A DNA stretch of 64,000 bases from Actinoallomurus sp040655075 (lineage in GTDB: Bacteria; Actinomycetota; Actinomycetes; Streptosporangiales; Streptosporangiaceae). This document shows, in pieces, positions 26,714 to 35,224 of this stretch. The number at the start of each line of letters is the position of its first letter. The first letter of the stretch is position 1. The notes beneath the pieces were generated by a model. The model saw only the letters and a list, made by a program, of their open reading frames with translations. It made no database searches and had not been told where the DNA came from. A program made the translations under genes and the position numbers. The stretch is from contig NZ_JBFAJC010000055.1 of assembly GCF_040655075.1 (NCBI RefSeq), forward strand, positions 3,536 to 67,535, in the 5' to 3' direction.

Positions 26714-27766
26714 TCAGAGCTCCCGGAGGCGGGCGGCGGCGGTCTCGGGGAGCACGTCGTTGATGTACGCGCCGCCGCCGGTCTCGCTCGTGGCGAGGAA
26801 CTTCAGTTTGTCGGCGGTGCGCTGCGGCGTGTAGATGCGGGCGGCCAGGTGTGCCAGGTCACGCGAGGCGCGCGCCGGGGCCTGGTACCAGCAGGCCATG
26901 TACGGCGTCGTCTGCTCGTAGAGAGCGTCGAACCGGCGCAGGACGTCGGCGTACAGGCCCATGAGCTCGTCGCGTGCGGCGGCGTCGAGGGCGGGCAGGT
27001 CGGGGACGCAGAAGCGCGGGGCGACGTACACCTCGTACGGCCAGCGGGCGGCCTCCGGCACGTACGCGAGGAAGCGGTCGGTCTCGGCGACGACGCGGGG
27101 ACCGTCCGCCTCGCGGGCGACGACGTCGCACATGAGGCACCGGCCGTGCTCCTCGCGGAACCGCTCGGCGGCGGCCAGCATCCGGCGCGGGACCGGTGGG
27201 ATGTACGGGAAGCCGTAGATCTGACCGTGCGGGTGCGGCAGGGTCGCGCCGATCGCCGCGCCGCGGTTCTCGAAGAGGAAGACGTACTGCACGTCGGGCC
27301 GGTGCCCGAGTTCGATCGTACGGTCGGCCCAGGCGCGGCCGACGGTGGCGAGCCGCTCCGGCGGCAGGGTCGCGAAGGAGCCGTCGTGGTCGCTGGTGAA
27401 GCACAGCACCTCGCAGCGACCGCCGGCCGGGCCGCCGAGGGACGGGAAGCGGTTCTCGAACGACACGACGTGGTAGTCGGGGGCGGGGATCTCGCTCAGG
27501 TGTCCGTCGCGGGACGGGCAGAGGGGGCACTCGCCGGGCGCGGGCTGGTAGGTGCGGTTCTGCCGGTGCGCGGCAACGAGGACCTCCTCGCCCTGCAGCT
27601 CGTCGTACCGCAGTTCGGCGGCGGGCGCGTACGGGGGCAGGTCCCGCCGGTCGGGGGTGGAGCGGTCCAGCCCGGGCACGTCGTCGAAGTAGATGATCTC
27701 TCTTCCGTCCGCGAGCCGCACGGACGTGCGGCAGGAGGACTCGGTGACGGCGTGAGCGGAGGACAT
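26714..27766 (-). CDS. galT: Galactose-1-phosphate uridylyltransferase
   Basis: 350 residues from ATG 27766, chosen for its AAGGGA site; an extra upstream Met exists. It carries the HIT-superfamily active site HPHGQIYGFPY, in which the first His after the UMP-binding region is the nucleophile, plus zinc ligands in CPLCPS and CLMCD. The reaction is UDP-glucose plus galactose-1-phosphate to UDP-galactose plus glucose-1-phosphate (Leloir pathway). It lies 27 bases after the LacI gene as last gene of the sugar-uptake operon; no galK or galE is in the window. Confidence 0.95.
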   Translation of the reverse strand: MSSAHAVTESSCRTSVRLADGREIIYFDDVPGLDRSTPDRRDLPPYAPAAELRYDELQGEEVLVAAHRQNRTYQPAPGECPLCPSRDGHLSEIPAPDYHVVSFENRFPSLGGPAGGRCEVLCFTSDHDGSFATLPPERLATVGRAWADRTIELGHRPDVQYVFLFENRGAAIGATLPHPHGQIYGFPYIPPVPRRMLAAAERFREEHGRCLMCDVVAREADGPRVVAETDRFLAYVPEAARWPYEVYVAPRFCVPDLPALDAAARDELMGLYADVLRRFDALYEQTTPYMACWYQAPARASRDLAHLAARIYTPQRTADKLKFLATSETGGGAYINDVLPETAAARLREL

Positions 27767-27793
27767 CGGGGGTTCCCTTTCGCGGAGCAAGGG

Positions 27794-28834
27794 TCAGGCA
27801 GGGGCCCGGCCGGCGCTGCTGCGGCTGACCAGCTCGGTGGAGATGATGATCTTCTTGTCGCTGCGCCGGCCGCTCTCGATCTGTTCGAGCAGCAGGTTAA
27901 CGCTCGACCGGCCGACGGCGGCGAAGTCCTGGCGGATGGTGGTGAGCGGCGGGATGAAATATGCCGCCTCCGGGATGTCGTCGAAGCCGATGACGCTGAC
28001 GTCGTCCGGCACGCGACGGCCCGCCTCGTACAGGGCCCGCAGCAGGCCCAGGGCGTTCTGGTCGTTGGCGGCGAACACCGCCGTGACCTCCGGATCGGCG
28101 GCAAGGGCCAGGCCCCGGTCGTACCCGGATCCGGCGCTCCAGTCGCCCGGGAGGGTCGGTGGGATCGGCGCACCGGCCTCGATCAGCGCGTCCCGCCAGC
28201 CGCGGTGGCGCTCGCGCGCCTCCAGCCACGACGGCGGGCCGGGCAGGTGGTGGACCGTCCGGTGCCCGAGGTCGAGGAGGTAGCGCGTCGCCGCCTTCGG
28301 CCCGGAGTACTGGTCGACTCCGACGGCCGGGACGATGGTCTCGCTCTCCATCACCACGAGGGGTATGTCGGAGGGCAGGTGTTTGGTGGTCTGGGTCAGC
28401 GGGACGTGTCCGGGGATCACGATGAGCCCGTCCACGCCCTGGCCGCGCAGCCGCTCGGCCGCCTCGCTGATCGAGCGCTGGCTGGCCGACTGCAGCGCGA
28501 TGACGCTGGTGAAGTAGTCGGCCTGGCGGGCGCAGCGCTCCATCTCGCTGATCATTGACGCGGGCCCGTAGAGGGTGGCGTCGAAGCTGACCACGCCGAG
28601 TGTGCGCGAGCGGCCGGTGGCCAGGGCTCGGGCGAAGGCGTTGGGCCGGAAGTCCAGTTGAGCGGCCGCGGCCAGGACCTTGGCCCTGGTCTCCGAGCTC
28701 ACCCGTGGGTGATCCTTGAAGACCCGGGACACGGTCTGGTGCGACACCCCGGCGAGTTTGGCCACGTCCCGAAGGCCGGGGCGCGCCGTGACCCGCGCGT
28801 CGCCCCGGTCCTCGGATGGTGCGTCCAGGTTCAC
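27794..28834 (-). CDS. LacI-family regulator of the sugar-uptake operon
   Basis: GTG 28834 overlaps the permease stop (GTGA), giving 346 residues. The helix-turn-helix is at about 20-45 (LRDVAKLAGVSHQTVSRVF) and the hinge is AFARALATGRSRTLG. The periplasmic-binding-like domain has SGYDRG, FAANDQNALG and VIGFDDIPEA. It is a paralogue of the LacI gene at 34011. Its own operon is headed by two operator-like sites at 32875-32888 and 32951-32964, so autoregulation is expected. Confidence 0.9.
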   Translation of the reverse strand: MNLDAPSEDRGDARVTARPGLRDVAKLAGVSHQTVSRVFKDHPRVSSETRAKVLAAAAQLDFRPNAFARALATGRSRTLGVVSFDATLYGPASMISEMERCARQADYFTSVIALQSASQRSISEAAERLRGQGVDGLIVIPGHVPLTQTTKHLPSDIPLVVMESETIVPAVGVDQYSGPKAATRYLLDLGHRTVHHLPGPPSWLEARERHRGWRDALIEAGAPIPPTLPGDWSAGSGYDRGLALAADPEVTAVFAANDQNALGLLRALYEAGRRVPDDVSVIGFDDIPEAAYFIPPLTTIRQDFAAVGRSSVNLLLEQIESGRRSDKKIIISTELVSRSSAGRAPA

Positions 28835-30075
28835 CGGGAGGTGCCGGCGCGGCGCTTGGCCCAGACGTCGAACGCCACTGCGGCCAGCAGCACGAGGCCC
28901 TTGATCAGCATGACCCGCTCGCTCGGCGCGCCGAGGAGGGACATGCCGTTGTTGATCACGGCCATGATGAGGCCACCGGTGATGGCGCCGACGACCTTGC
29001 CGACGCCGCCCTGCACCGCCGCGCCGCCGATGAAGGCCGCCGCGATCGAGTCGAGCTCGAAGTTGGTTCCGGCGGTCGGGCCGGCCTGGTTGAGCCGTCC
29101 GGCGAAGATGACGCCGGCCAGCGCGGCCAGCACACCCATGTTGACGAACAGCCAGAACACCACGGACTTGGTCTTGATGCCGGACAGCCGGGCGGCCTGC
29201 AGGTTGCCGCCGATGGCGTAGATGTGCCGGCCGAAGATCGCGCGGGTGGTGACGAGGGTGTAGCCGAGGACCAGGACGGTCAGCACGATGAGCACGACCG
29301 GCAGGTTCTTGAACCGCGAGAGCTGCACGACGATGAACATCACGACGAACGCTGCGAGGACCATCTTCACGATGAACAGCGGCAGCGCGTCGATCTTCTG
29401 CCCGTATCCCGCGCGGCCCTGGCGGGCCCGCCACTGGGTGAGCACGATGCCCACCACGGCGATCACGCCGACGATCAGAGTGAACAGGTCGCCGCCGCCG
29501 AGTGGGCCGAGGCCGACGTTGCCGAAGTAGCCGGGCAGGAAGCCGTTGGCGAACGTGCGGACCTGGTCCGGGAACGGGCCGATGCCCTGGTTGCCCAGCA
29601 CGGTGAGGGTGAGGGCGCGGAAGATGAGCATGCCGGCGAGCGTCACGATGAAGGCCGGGATCTCGAAGTAGGCGATCCAGTACCCCTGCCACGCGCCGAT
29701 GACCGCGCCCGCGACGAGCGTCAGGATGACGGCGAGCGGCCAGGGCATGTGGTGGTTGACCATCAGCACCGCGGACAACCCGCCGGTGACGGCCACGACC
29801 GAGCCGACCGACAGGTCGATGTGGCCCGAGATGATGATGAGGATCATCCCGATCGCGAGGATCAGGACGTACGAGTTCTGCACGAGAACGTTGGACATGT
29901 TCTCAGGCGAGAGCAGGTCCCCGTGGGTGAGGACCGCGAACAGCGCCACGATCAGCGCGAACGCGACGTAGATACCGCTCTGCCGCAGGTTGACGGAGAA
30001 AATCCGGTCGGCCACGCCGCGGGACGGCGGCGAAGCCTCGCCCTTGTCCGGGCGGGCCGGTGCGACGCTGCTCAT
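28831..30075 (-). CDS. mmsB: Sugar ABC transporter permease (multiple-monosaccharide type, MmsB/GguB)
   Basis: 414 residues with about ten membrane helices and the BPD_transp_2 signature (IIISGHIDLSVGSVVA near residues 78-95, and IYAIGGNLQAARLSGI). The length and internal loop around residues 165-200 are typical of the GguB/XylH-type subfamily. It overlaps the ATPase gene by four bases and the LacI gene by four bases. Confidence 0.92.
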   Translation of the reverse strand: MSSVAPARPDKGEASPPSRGVADRIFSVNLRQSGIYVAFALIVALFAVLTHGDLLSPENMSNVLVQNSYVLILAIGMILIIISGHIDLSVGSVVAVTGGLSAVLMVNHHMPWPLAVILTLVAGAVIGAWQGYWIAYFEIPAFIVTLAGMLIFRALTLTVLGNQGIGPFPDQVRTFANGFLPGYFGNVGLGPLGGGDLFTLIVGVIAVVGIVLTQWRARQGRAGYGQKIDALPLFIVKMVLAAFVVMFIVVQLSRFKNLPVVLIVLTVLVLGYTLVTTRAIFGRHIYAIGGNLQAARLSGIKTKSVVFWLFVNMGVLAALAGVIFAGRLNQAGPTAGTNFELDSIAAAFIGGAAVQGGVGKVVGAITGGLIMAVINNGMSLLGAPSERVMLIKGLVLLAAVAFDVWAKRRAGTSR

Positions 30076-31619
30076 GAAACTACCTGCTCCTCGTCGTAAC
30101 GGGTCATGTACTGCATCAGCCGCTCCGGAGTGGCCTCCTCGCGGGGGACCTCACCGGTGATGCGCCCGGCCGACATCGCGTAGATGCGGTCGCAGATGCC
30201 GAGCAGCTCGGGCAGCTCCGAGGAGATGACCAGCACGGCCTTGCCCTGGTCGGCCATCTCGTTGATGATCGAGTAGATCTCGTACTTCGCGCCGACGTCG
30301 ATGCCGCGGGTGGGCTCGTCGAGGATCAGCACGTCCGGGTCGGTGAACAGCCACTTGGACAGCACGACCTTCTGCTGGTTCCCGCCGGAGAGCTTGCCGG
30401 CGATCGCGGCGACGTTCGGCGCCTTGATGTTCATGCTCTTGCGGTAGCGCTCGGCGACCTGGATCTCCTCGTTGTCGTTGACCCAGCCCCGTTTGGCGAT
30501 CTTGAGCAGCCCCGCGACGGAGACGTTGCGCTTGATGTCCTCGATGAGGTTCAGGCCGTACCGCTTGCGGTCCTCGGTGGCGTACGCGATGCCGTGCTTG
30601 ATGGCGTCGCCGACCGACTTGACGCGGATCTCCTTGCCGTCCTTGAAGATGCGGCCGGTGATCCCGACGCCGTAGCTGCGGCCGAACACGCTCATCGCCA
30701 GCTCCGTACGGCCGGCGCCCATGAGCCCGGCCAGGCCGACGATCTCGCCGCGCCGCAGCGTGAGGTTGGCGCCGTTCACGACCAGGCGATCGTGCTGGGT
30801 GGGACTGCGCACGGTCCAGTCCTCGATCCGCAGCACCTCCTCGCCGACGTTCGACTCGTGCTCGGGGTAGCGGTGCTCGAGGTCGCGGCCGACCATCCCG
30901 GAGATGATGCGGTCCTCGGTGACGAGGTCCTTCTCCATGTCGAGCGTCTCGATCGTTCGGCCGTCGCGCAGGATCGTGGTCGAGTCCGCGATGGCCTTGA
31001 TCTCGTTGAGTTTGTGGGAGATGATCACGCAGGTGATGCCCTGCTCGCGCAGGCCGCGCAGCAGGTCGAGCAGGTGCGCTGAGTCGGAGTCGTTCAGCGC
31101 CGCCGTCGGCTCGTCCAGGATCAGCAGCTTCACGTCCTTGGACAGCGCCTTGGCGATCTCGACGAGCTGCTGCTTGCCGACCCCGATCTCCATCGCCGCG
31201 ATGGTGGGGTTCTCGTCCAGGCCGACGCGGTCGAGCAGCTCGGCGGCGGCGGCGTTGGTCTTGTTCCAGTCGATGAGGCCGCGGTGGGCCTTCTCGTTGC
31301 CGAGGAAGATGTTCTCGGCGATCGACAGGTACGGGCTGAGCGCCAGCTCCTGGTGGATGATGACGATGCCGTGCTTCTCGCTGTCGCGGATGCCGGAGAA
31401 GCGGCACAGCTCGCCGTCGAAGTGGATGTCGCCCTCGTACGAGCCGTGCGGGTAGACGCCCGACAGCACCTTCATCAAGGTGGACTTGCCTGCGCCGTTC
31501 TCACCACAGATCGCGTGGATCTCGCCGCGCCGCACCACCAGGTTCACGTCCTGCAGCGCCTTGACGCCGGGGAACGTCTTGGTGATCCCGCTCATCCGCA
31601 GAATCGCGTCGTCGGTCAT
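30072..31619 (-). CDS. mmsA: Sugar ABC transporter ATPase with two nucleotide-binding domains (MmsA/GguA)
   Basis: 515 residues: domain 1 with Walker A GENGAGKST and Walker B LLILDEPTAAL; domain 2 with a degenerate Walker A GLMGAGRTE, signature LSGGNQQK and LILDEPTRGID. The duplicated architecture is typical of monosaccharide CUT2-type ATPases. It lies between the binding protein and the permease. Confidence 0.95.
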   Translation of the reverse strand: MTDDAILRMSGITKTFPGVKALQDVNLVVRRGEIHAICGENGAGKSTLMKVLSGVYPHGSYEGDIHFDGELCRFSGIRDSEKHGIVIIHQELALSPYLSIAENIFLGNEKAHRGLIDWNKTNAAAAELLDRVGLDENPTIAAMEIGVGKQQLVEIAKALSKDVKLLILDEPTAALNDSDSAHLLDLLRGLREQGITCVIISHKLNEIKAIADSTTILRDGRTIETLDMEKDLVTEDRIISGMVGRDLEHRYPEHESNVGEEVLRIEDWTVRSPTQHDRLVVNGANLTLRRGEIVGLAGLMGAGRTELAMSVFGRSYGVGITGRIFKDGKEIRVKSVGDAIKHGIAYATEDRKRYGLNLIEDIKRNVSVAGLLKIAKRGWVNDNEEIQVAERYRKSMNIKAPNVAAIAGKLSGGNQQKVVLSKWLFTDPDVLILDEPTRGIDVGAKYEIYSIINEMADQGKAVLVISSELPELLGICDRIYAMSAGRITGEVPREEATPERLMQYMTRYDEEQVVS

Positions 31620-31644
31620 GTCGTGCCCTTCGTGTCACGCCGGA

Positions 31645-31677
31645 AGGGCGGGCGGCGCCGTCGGCGCCGCCCGCCCT
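31645..31677. terminator. Strong intra-operon hairpin after the binding-protein gene
   Basis: A 15-base perfect stem (31645-31659 with 31663-31677, three-base loop) lies between the binding-protein stop and the ATPase start. No T run follows. In sugar-uptake operons such structures let the binding protein be made in excess by partial termination or by protecting its message. Confidence 0.75.
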
Positions 31678-31684
31678 CGATCCG

Positions 31685-32815
31685 CTACTGCAGCTGCTGC
31701 TGGGTGTAGTAGCCGGTGTCGACGAGGTTCTTCTGGACGTTGTCCTTGAAGATCAGAACCGGCTGGAGCAGCATCGACGGGACGACCTTGACGCCGTTGT
31801 TGTAGTCCTTGGTGTTGTTCACCTGGGGTGTGCCGCCCTTGAGGGCGGTGTCGGCCATCTTGACGGTGACCGCGGCGAGCTGGCGGGTGTCCTTGTAGAC
31901 GGTGGAGTACTGCTCACCCTTGAGGATCGACTTGACCGAGGCGAGCTCGGCGTCCTGGCCGGTCACGACCGGGTACGGCTGGCCGGAGGTGCCGTAGCCG
32001 GCGCTCTTGAGGGCGGAGAGGATGCCGATCGACAGACCGTCGTACGGGGAGAGCACGCCGTTGACCTTCGTGCCACCGCCGTAGGCCTTGGTGATCAGGT
32101 CCTCCATGCGCTTCTGCGCGGTGGCCGGGTCCCAGCGCAGGATCGCGACGGTCTTGAAGTCCGTCTCCTTGCTCTTGACGACCAGCGTGCCCTTCTGGAT
32201 GTAGGGCTTCAGGGTGTCCATCGCGCCGTTGAAGAAGTACGACGAGTTGTTGTCGTCGGGCGAGCCGGCGAAGAGCTCGATGTTGAACGGGCCCTTGGCG
32301 GTGCCGTCGGAGCCGTCCTCCTTCTTCAGGCCGAGGCCGGTGAGGAGGGCCGTCGCCTGCAGGACACCGACCTTGTAGTTGTCGAAGGTCGCGTAGTAGT
32401 CGACGTTCGGCGACTTGAGGAGCAGCCGGTCGTAGGCGATGACCGGGATGTGCTTGTCGTGCGCCTCCTGCAGCTGCGTGCTGAGGGACTTGTTGTCGAT
32501 CGAGGCGATGATCAGAAGCTTGGCGCCCCGGGTGATCTGGTTCTCAACCTGGTTGACCTGGGTGGGGATGTCGTTCTCGGCGTACTGCAGGTCGACCTTG
32601 TAGCCCAGCTTCTCCAGCGAGGACTTGAGGTTGTCCCCGTCGTGGATCCACCGCTCGGAGGACTTGGTCGGCATCGTGACGCCGATGAGCGCACCCTTGG
32701 TCGAGCCGCCCGAGCCGCCCTTCTTGTCGACGGACTTCGTGCTCGAGCCGCAGGCGGTCATGGCGAGGGCCATGCACAGGCCCGTGGCCATCGTGGCCAA
32801 CTTCGTGATCTTCAT
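31685..32815 (-). CDS. chvE: Sugar-binding lipoprotein of the ABC transporter (ChvE-like)
   Basis: 376 residues with a lipoprotein signal (lipobox MTACG near residues 19-23) followed by a Gly/Ser/Lys linker. The mature protein shows the Peripla_BP_4 fold: GVTMPTKSSERW, NQITRGAKLLIIASID, VIAYDRLL and VTGQDAELASVKSI. It closely resembles ChvE/MmsP-type proteins that bind arabinose, galactose, xylose or glucose. It is the promoter-proximal gene of the leftward operon. Confidence 0.9.
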   Translation of the reverse strand: MKITKLATMATGLCMALAMTACGSSTKSVDKKGGSGGSTKGALIGVTMPTKSSERWIHDGDNLKSSLEKLGYKVDLQYAENDIPTQVNQVENQITRGAKLLIIASIDNKSLSTQLQEAHDKHIPVIAYDRLLLKSPNVDYYATFDNYKVGVLQATALLTGLGLKKEDGSDGTAKGPFNIELFAGSPDDNNSSYFFNGAMDTLKPYIQKGTLVVKSKETDFKTVAILRWDPATAQKRMEDLITKAYGGGTKVNGVLSPYDGLSIGILSALKSAGYGTSGQPYPVVTGQDAELASVKSILKGEQYSTVYKDTRQLAAVTVKMADTALKGGTPQVNNTKDYNNGVKVVPSMLLQPVLIFKDNVQKNLVDTGYYTQQQLQ

Positions 32816-32874
32816 ATCTCACCTTGGGTGGGACGGGGGGGTACGACGGGTTGGTTTCCACTGCTTTGCCGGAG

Positions 32875-32888
32875 TGTTAACGGTCACA
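32875..32888. promoter_or_regulatory. LacI-type operator in front of the ChvE-like gene
   Basis: TGTTAACGGTCACA, which on the other strand reads TGTGACCGTTAACA, lies 59 bases upstream of the binding-protein start. It matches the site at 32951-32964 at 13 of 14 positions in inverted orientation. Confidence 0.65.
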
Positions 32889-32950
32889 ATTCGGATGTCA
32901 AGACACAGTTCGGCAACGCGCCTGTCTCGAAACAGTCCGAACAGCAAGTG

Positions 32951-32964
32951 TGTGACCGGTAACA
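32951..32964. promoter_or_regulatory. Second LacI-type operator
   Basis: TGTGACCGGTAACA is nearly a perfect palindrome around the central CG. It lies 63 bases farther upstream than the first site, a spacing that would permit DNA looping between LacI dimers. Confidence 0.65.
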
Positions 32965-32992
32965 TCGCGAGGGTTCCTCGCTTCTCCGGAGG

Positions 32993-33885
32993 TCAGCCCA
33001 GAAGCCGGATTACGTTCCACGAGACGGGCGGCAGCACCGCGGTCAGGCTGCCTCCCTCCACCCGGATCTCGGGGTTGGCCCGCGGGACGACGCGGAACGG
33101 GTCGTCCGCGGTGTTCCGGGCGTACGGATCGGGGCCGGCGAGGGTGGTCGCCGCCCCGAGTCTGAGCGCGCCGAGCGCGCGGATGTCGATGTCGACGGTG
33201 AGGCTCTGGTCCACGGACCGGTTGACCATGAAGAGCGTGGTCTCGCCGGTCTCCTCGTCATGGGTCGCGACGGCGTCGAGCACCGGCACCTCGCCGTACG
33301 CGGCCGTCTCGTACACCGGGCAGACCGGCTCGACGCGCAGCACCTCGCCGGCGGCGTGCCGGGACGCCTGCGCGAACGGATGGAACGTCGTCTGCCGCCA
33401 CGCCCGGCCGCCGGGCTCGGTCACGATCGGCGCGATGACGTTCACGAGCTGGGCCAGGCAGGCCGCGGTGACCCGGTCGCTGTGCCGCAACAGCGAGATC
33501 AGCAGGCCGCCGAGGGCGACGGCGTCGGCCAGGTTGTACCGGTCCTCGAGCAGCGGCGGCGCCACCGGCCAGTCGCTCGGCGGGCCCTCGGACTCGAACC
33601 GGCTCAGGTACCAGACGTTCCACTCGTCGAAGGACAGGGTGATCTTCTTGCGGCTGCGCAGCCGGGCCCCGACGTGGTCGGCGGTGGCCACGACCGACGC
33701 GATGAAGTGGTCCACAGCTCGAGGACGTCGGTGCGGAATCCGTCGTCGTCCGCGCTCGGGTGGTCGGGTTCGTAGATGCCGGTGTAGACGCACCGGCCGA
33801 GATGCTCGACGAACGTCCCGAAGGTCCGGCGGTTGACCGGCGCCACGCGGAAGGCGGGGTCCAGCGTCATGCGTGCCGTCAGCAC
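32993..33885 (-). pseudogene. GH51 alpha-L-arabinofuranosidase with large internal deletion and frame break
   Basis: The start is GTG 33885 with AAAGGAG upstream. The first 55 or so residues are a normal GH51 N terminus (FGTFVEHLGRCVYTGIYEP, GFRTDVLEL). At about 33714-33716 the reading jumps, in another frame, to DHFIASVVATADHV and SFDEWNVWYLSRF, which is the second half of the family. Roughly 230 codons are missing, including the region that holds the acid/base Glu (GNE motif). The nucleophile Glu in FDEWNVW remains. The gene cannot make an active enzyme. The exact loss must be judged against full-length relatives. Confidence 0.85.
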
Positions 33886-33929
33886 ACTCGTCTCCTTTGG
33901 TCGCGGACAGTGACGCTCAGGAGGGCCAG

Positions 33930-33943
33930 TGTTAACGCTAACC
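33930..33943. promoter_or_regulatory. LacI-type operator upstream of the GH51 relic
   Basis: TGTTAACGCTAACC has the symmetric core TTANCGNTAA. It lies 45 bases upstream of the GH51 start and shares CGCTAAC with two other sites nearby. Confidence 0.65.
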
Positions 33944-33974
33944 ATCCGCTCACGTCAACGGTTGACTTCTGGAC

Positions 33975-33988
33975 GGTTATCGCTAACA
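33975..33988. promoter_or_regulatory. LacI-type operator upstream of the second lacI gene
   Basis: GGTTATCGCTAACA lies 23 bases before ATG 34011 and 45 bases from the neighbouring operator. The position suggests the regulator controls itself and the divergent GH51 gene. Confidence 0.65.
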
Positions 33989-34010
33989 CTCCTCGCAACC
34001 TGCTGGAAAC

Positions 34011-35108
34011 ATGACGAGGTCAGCCCGGCCTCGTCCTCGTCCGGAACCGTGGGAGGTGACCGTGGGCGATCTCGTGAAGCCGGCCGGACCCGGTTCCGGC
34101 CGAGGCACGGGCACCGTGGTCATGGCGGACGTGGCGAGACTGGCCGGCGTCTCGCCCATGACGGTGTCGCGGGTGCTGAACTCACCGGGACGGGTCGCGC
34201 CCGAGACGCGGCTGCGCGTCCTCGACGCCGTGCGGGAGCTCGGCTACCGGCCCAACTCGGCCGCCCGGGTCCTCGCCACGGGCCGTTCCCGCGTCCTCGG
34301 GGTGGTCGGCTTCGACACCACCCTGTACGGCCCGGCGTCGATGCTGTTCGGCATCGAGCAGGCCGCCCGGGACGCGGAGTACGGCGTGACCATCACCAGC
34401 CTGGCCGCGCTGACGCAGCGCAACGTGGCCGAGGCCGTGGACCGGCTGCGCGGTCAGTCCGTCGACGGCGTCATCATCATCGCCCCGCACGTCGCGTCGG
34501 TCGAAGGGCTCGCGGACGTGTCCGCCGGCCTGCCGGTCGTCGCCGTGGGCGGCGGGGACGGCGGGGTCATCCCCGTCGCCGCCGTCGACCAGTACGCGGG
34601 CGCGGCGGCGGCGACCCGGCACCTCCTCGACCTGGGCCACCGGACCGTGCGGCACCTCGCCGGCCCGAGCGACTGGCTGGAGGCGGGCGCCCGCCGGAAG
34701 GCGTGGGAGGACACCCTTCGCGCCGCGGGACGGGAGGTCCCCCCGGTCGTCTTCGGCGACTGGAGCCCGCACAGCGGCTATGAGTTCGGCAAACGGCTGG
34801 CCGACGACCCGTCCGTGACCGCGGTCTTCACCGCCAACGACCAGATGGCGGTGGGCCTGATCCGGGCCCTGCACGAGGCGGGCCGCCGCATCCCCGACGA
34901 CGTCAGCATCGTCGGCTTCGACGACGTCCCGGAATCGGCGTACCTCAGCCCACCCCTGACGACGGTCGGCCAGGACTTCGGTCAGGTCGGCCGGCACGCG
35001 CTCCGGCTCCTGCTGGAACGCATCGGCGGCGCTCCCGTGGAGGAGGGCCGCCGGATCACCGTCGAACCGGAGCTCATCGTGCGCCAGAGCACGGGCCGCC
35101 CAGGCTGA
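34011..35108 (+). CDS. LacI-family regulator of the pentose-oxidation operon
   Basis: 365 residues from ATG 34011; GTG 34062 after GGAGG is an alternative that removes a Pro/Arg-rich extension. The helix-turn-helix reads MADVARLAGVSPMTVSRVL and the hinge SAARVLATGRSRVLG. The effector domain resembles the paralogue at 27794 throughout (ATGRSR, TLYGPASM, PDDVS). Their recognition helices differ (HQTVSRVFKDH against PMTVSRVLNSP), as do the operator sequences nearby. Likely represses itself, the GH51 gene and the operon at 35225. Confidence 0.9.
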   Translation: MTRSARPRPRPEPWEVTVGDLVKPAGPGSGRGTGTVVMADVARLAGVSPMTVSRVLNSPGRVAPETRLRVLDAVRELGYRPNSAARVLATGRSRVLGVVGFDTTLYGPASMLFGIEQAARDAEYGVTITSLAALTQRNVAEAVDRLRGQSVDGVIIIAPHVASVEGLADVSAGLPVVAVGGGDGGVIPVAAVDQYAGAAAATRHLLDLGHRTVRHLAGPSDWLEAGARRKAWEDTLRAAGREVPPVVFGDWSPHSGYEFGKRLADDPSVTAVFTANDQMAVGLIRALHEAGRRIPDDVSIVGFDDVPESAYLSPPLTTVGQDFGQVGRHALRLLLERIGGAPVEEGRRITVEPELIVRQSTGRPG

Positions 35109-35167
35109 CGGTTCCGTCCACCGTCGATTCATCGTCCAGTTCGGCCGCCCTCCCGGACGGCCCCGAA

Positions 35168-35181
35168 TGATAGCGCTAACA
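35168..35181. promoter_or_regulatory. LacI-type operator of the pentose-oxidation operon
   Basis: TGATAGCGCTAACA lies 44 bases before ATG 35225. It shares TANCGCTAAC with the operators at 33930 and 33975, defining a small regulon. Confidence 0.7.
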
Positions 35182-35224
35182 AAGCCGGCCTGACGCTGGG
35201 CAGTATCAAGTAGGGAGACCCTCT

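Noticed and set aside
26633..28558. Long forward-strand open frame of about 641 codons
   Set aside because: It is the shadow of galT and the LacI gene; its composition is Gly/Ala/Arg/Val-rich with no domains.
28816..30099. Forward open frame rich in Asp/His/Glu
   Set aside because: It mirrors the codons of the permease membrane helices on the other strand; not a real acidic protein.
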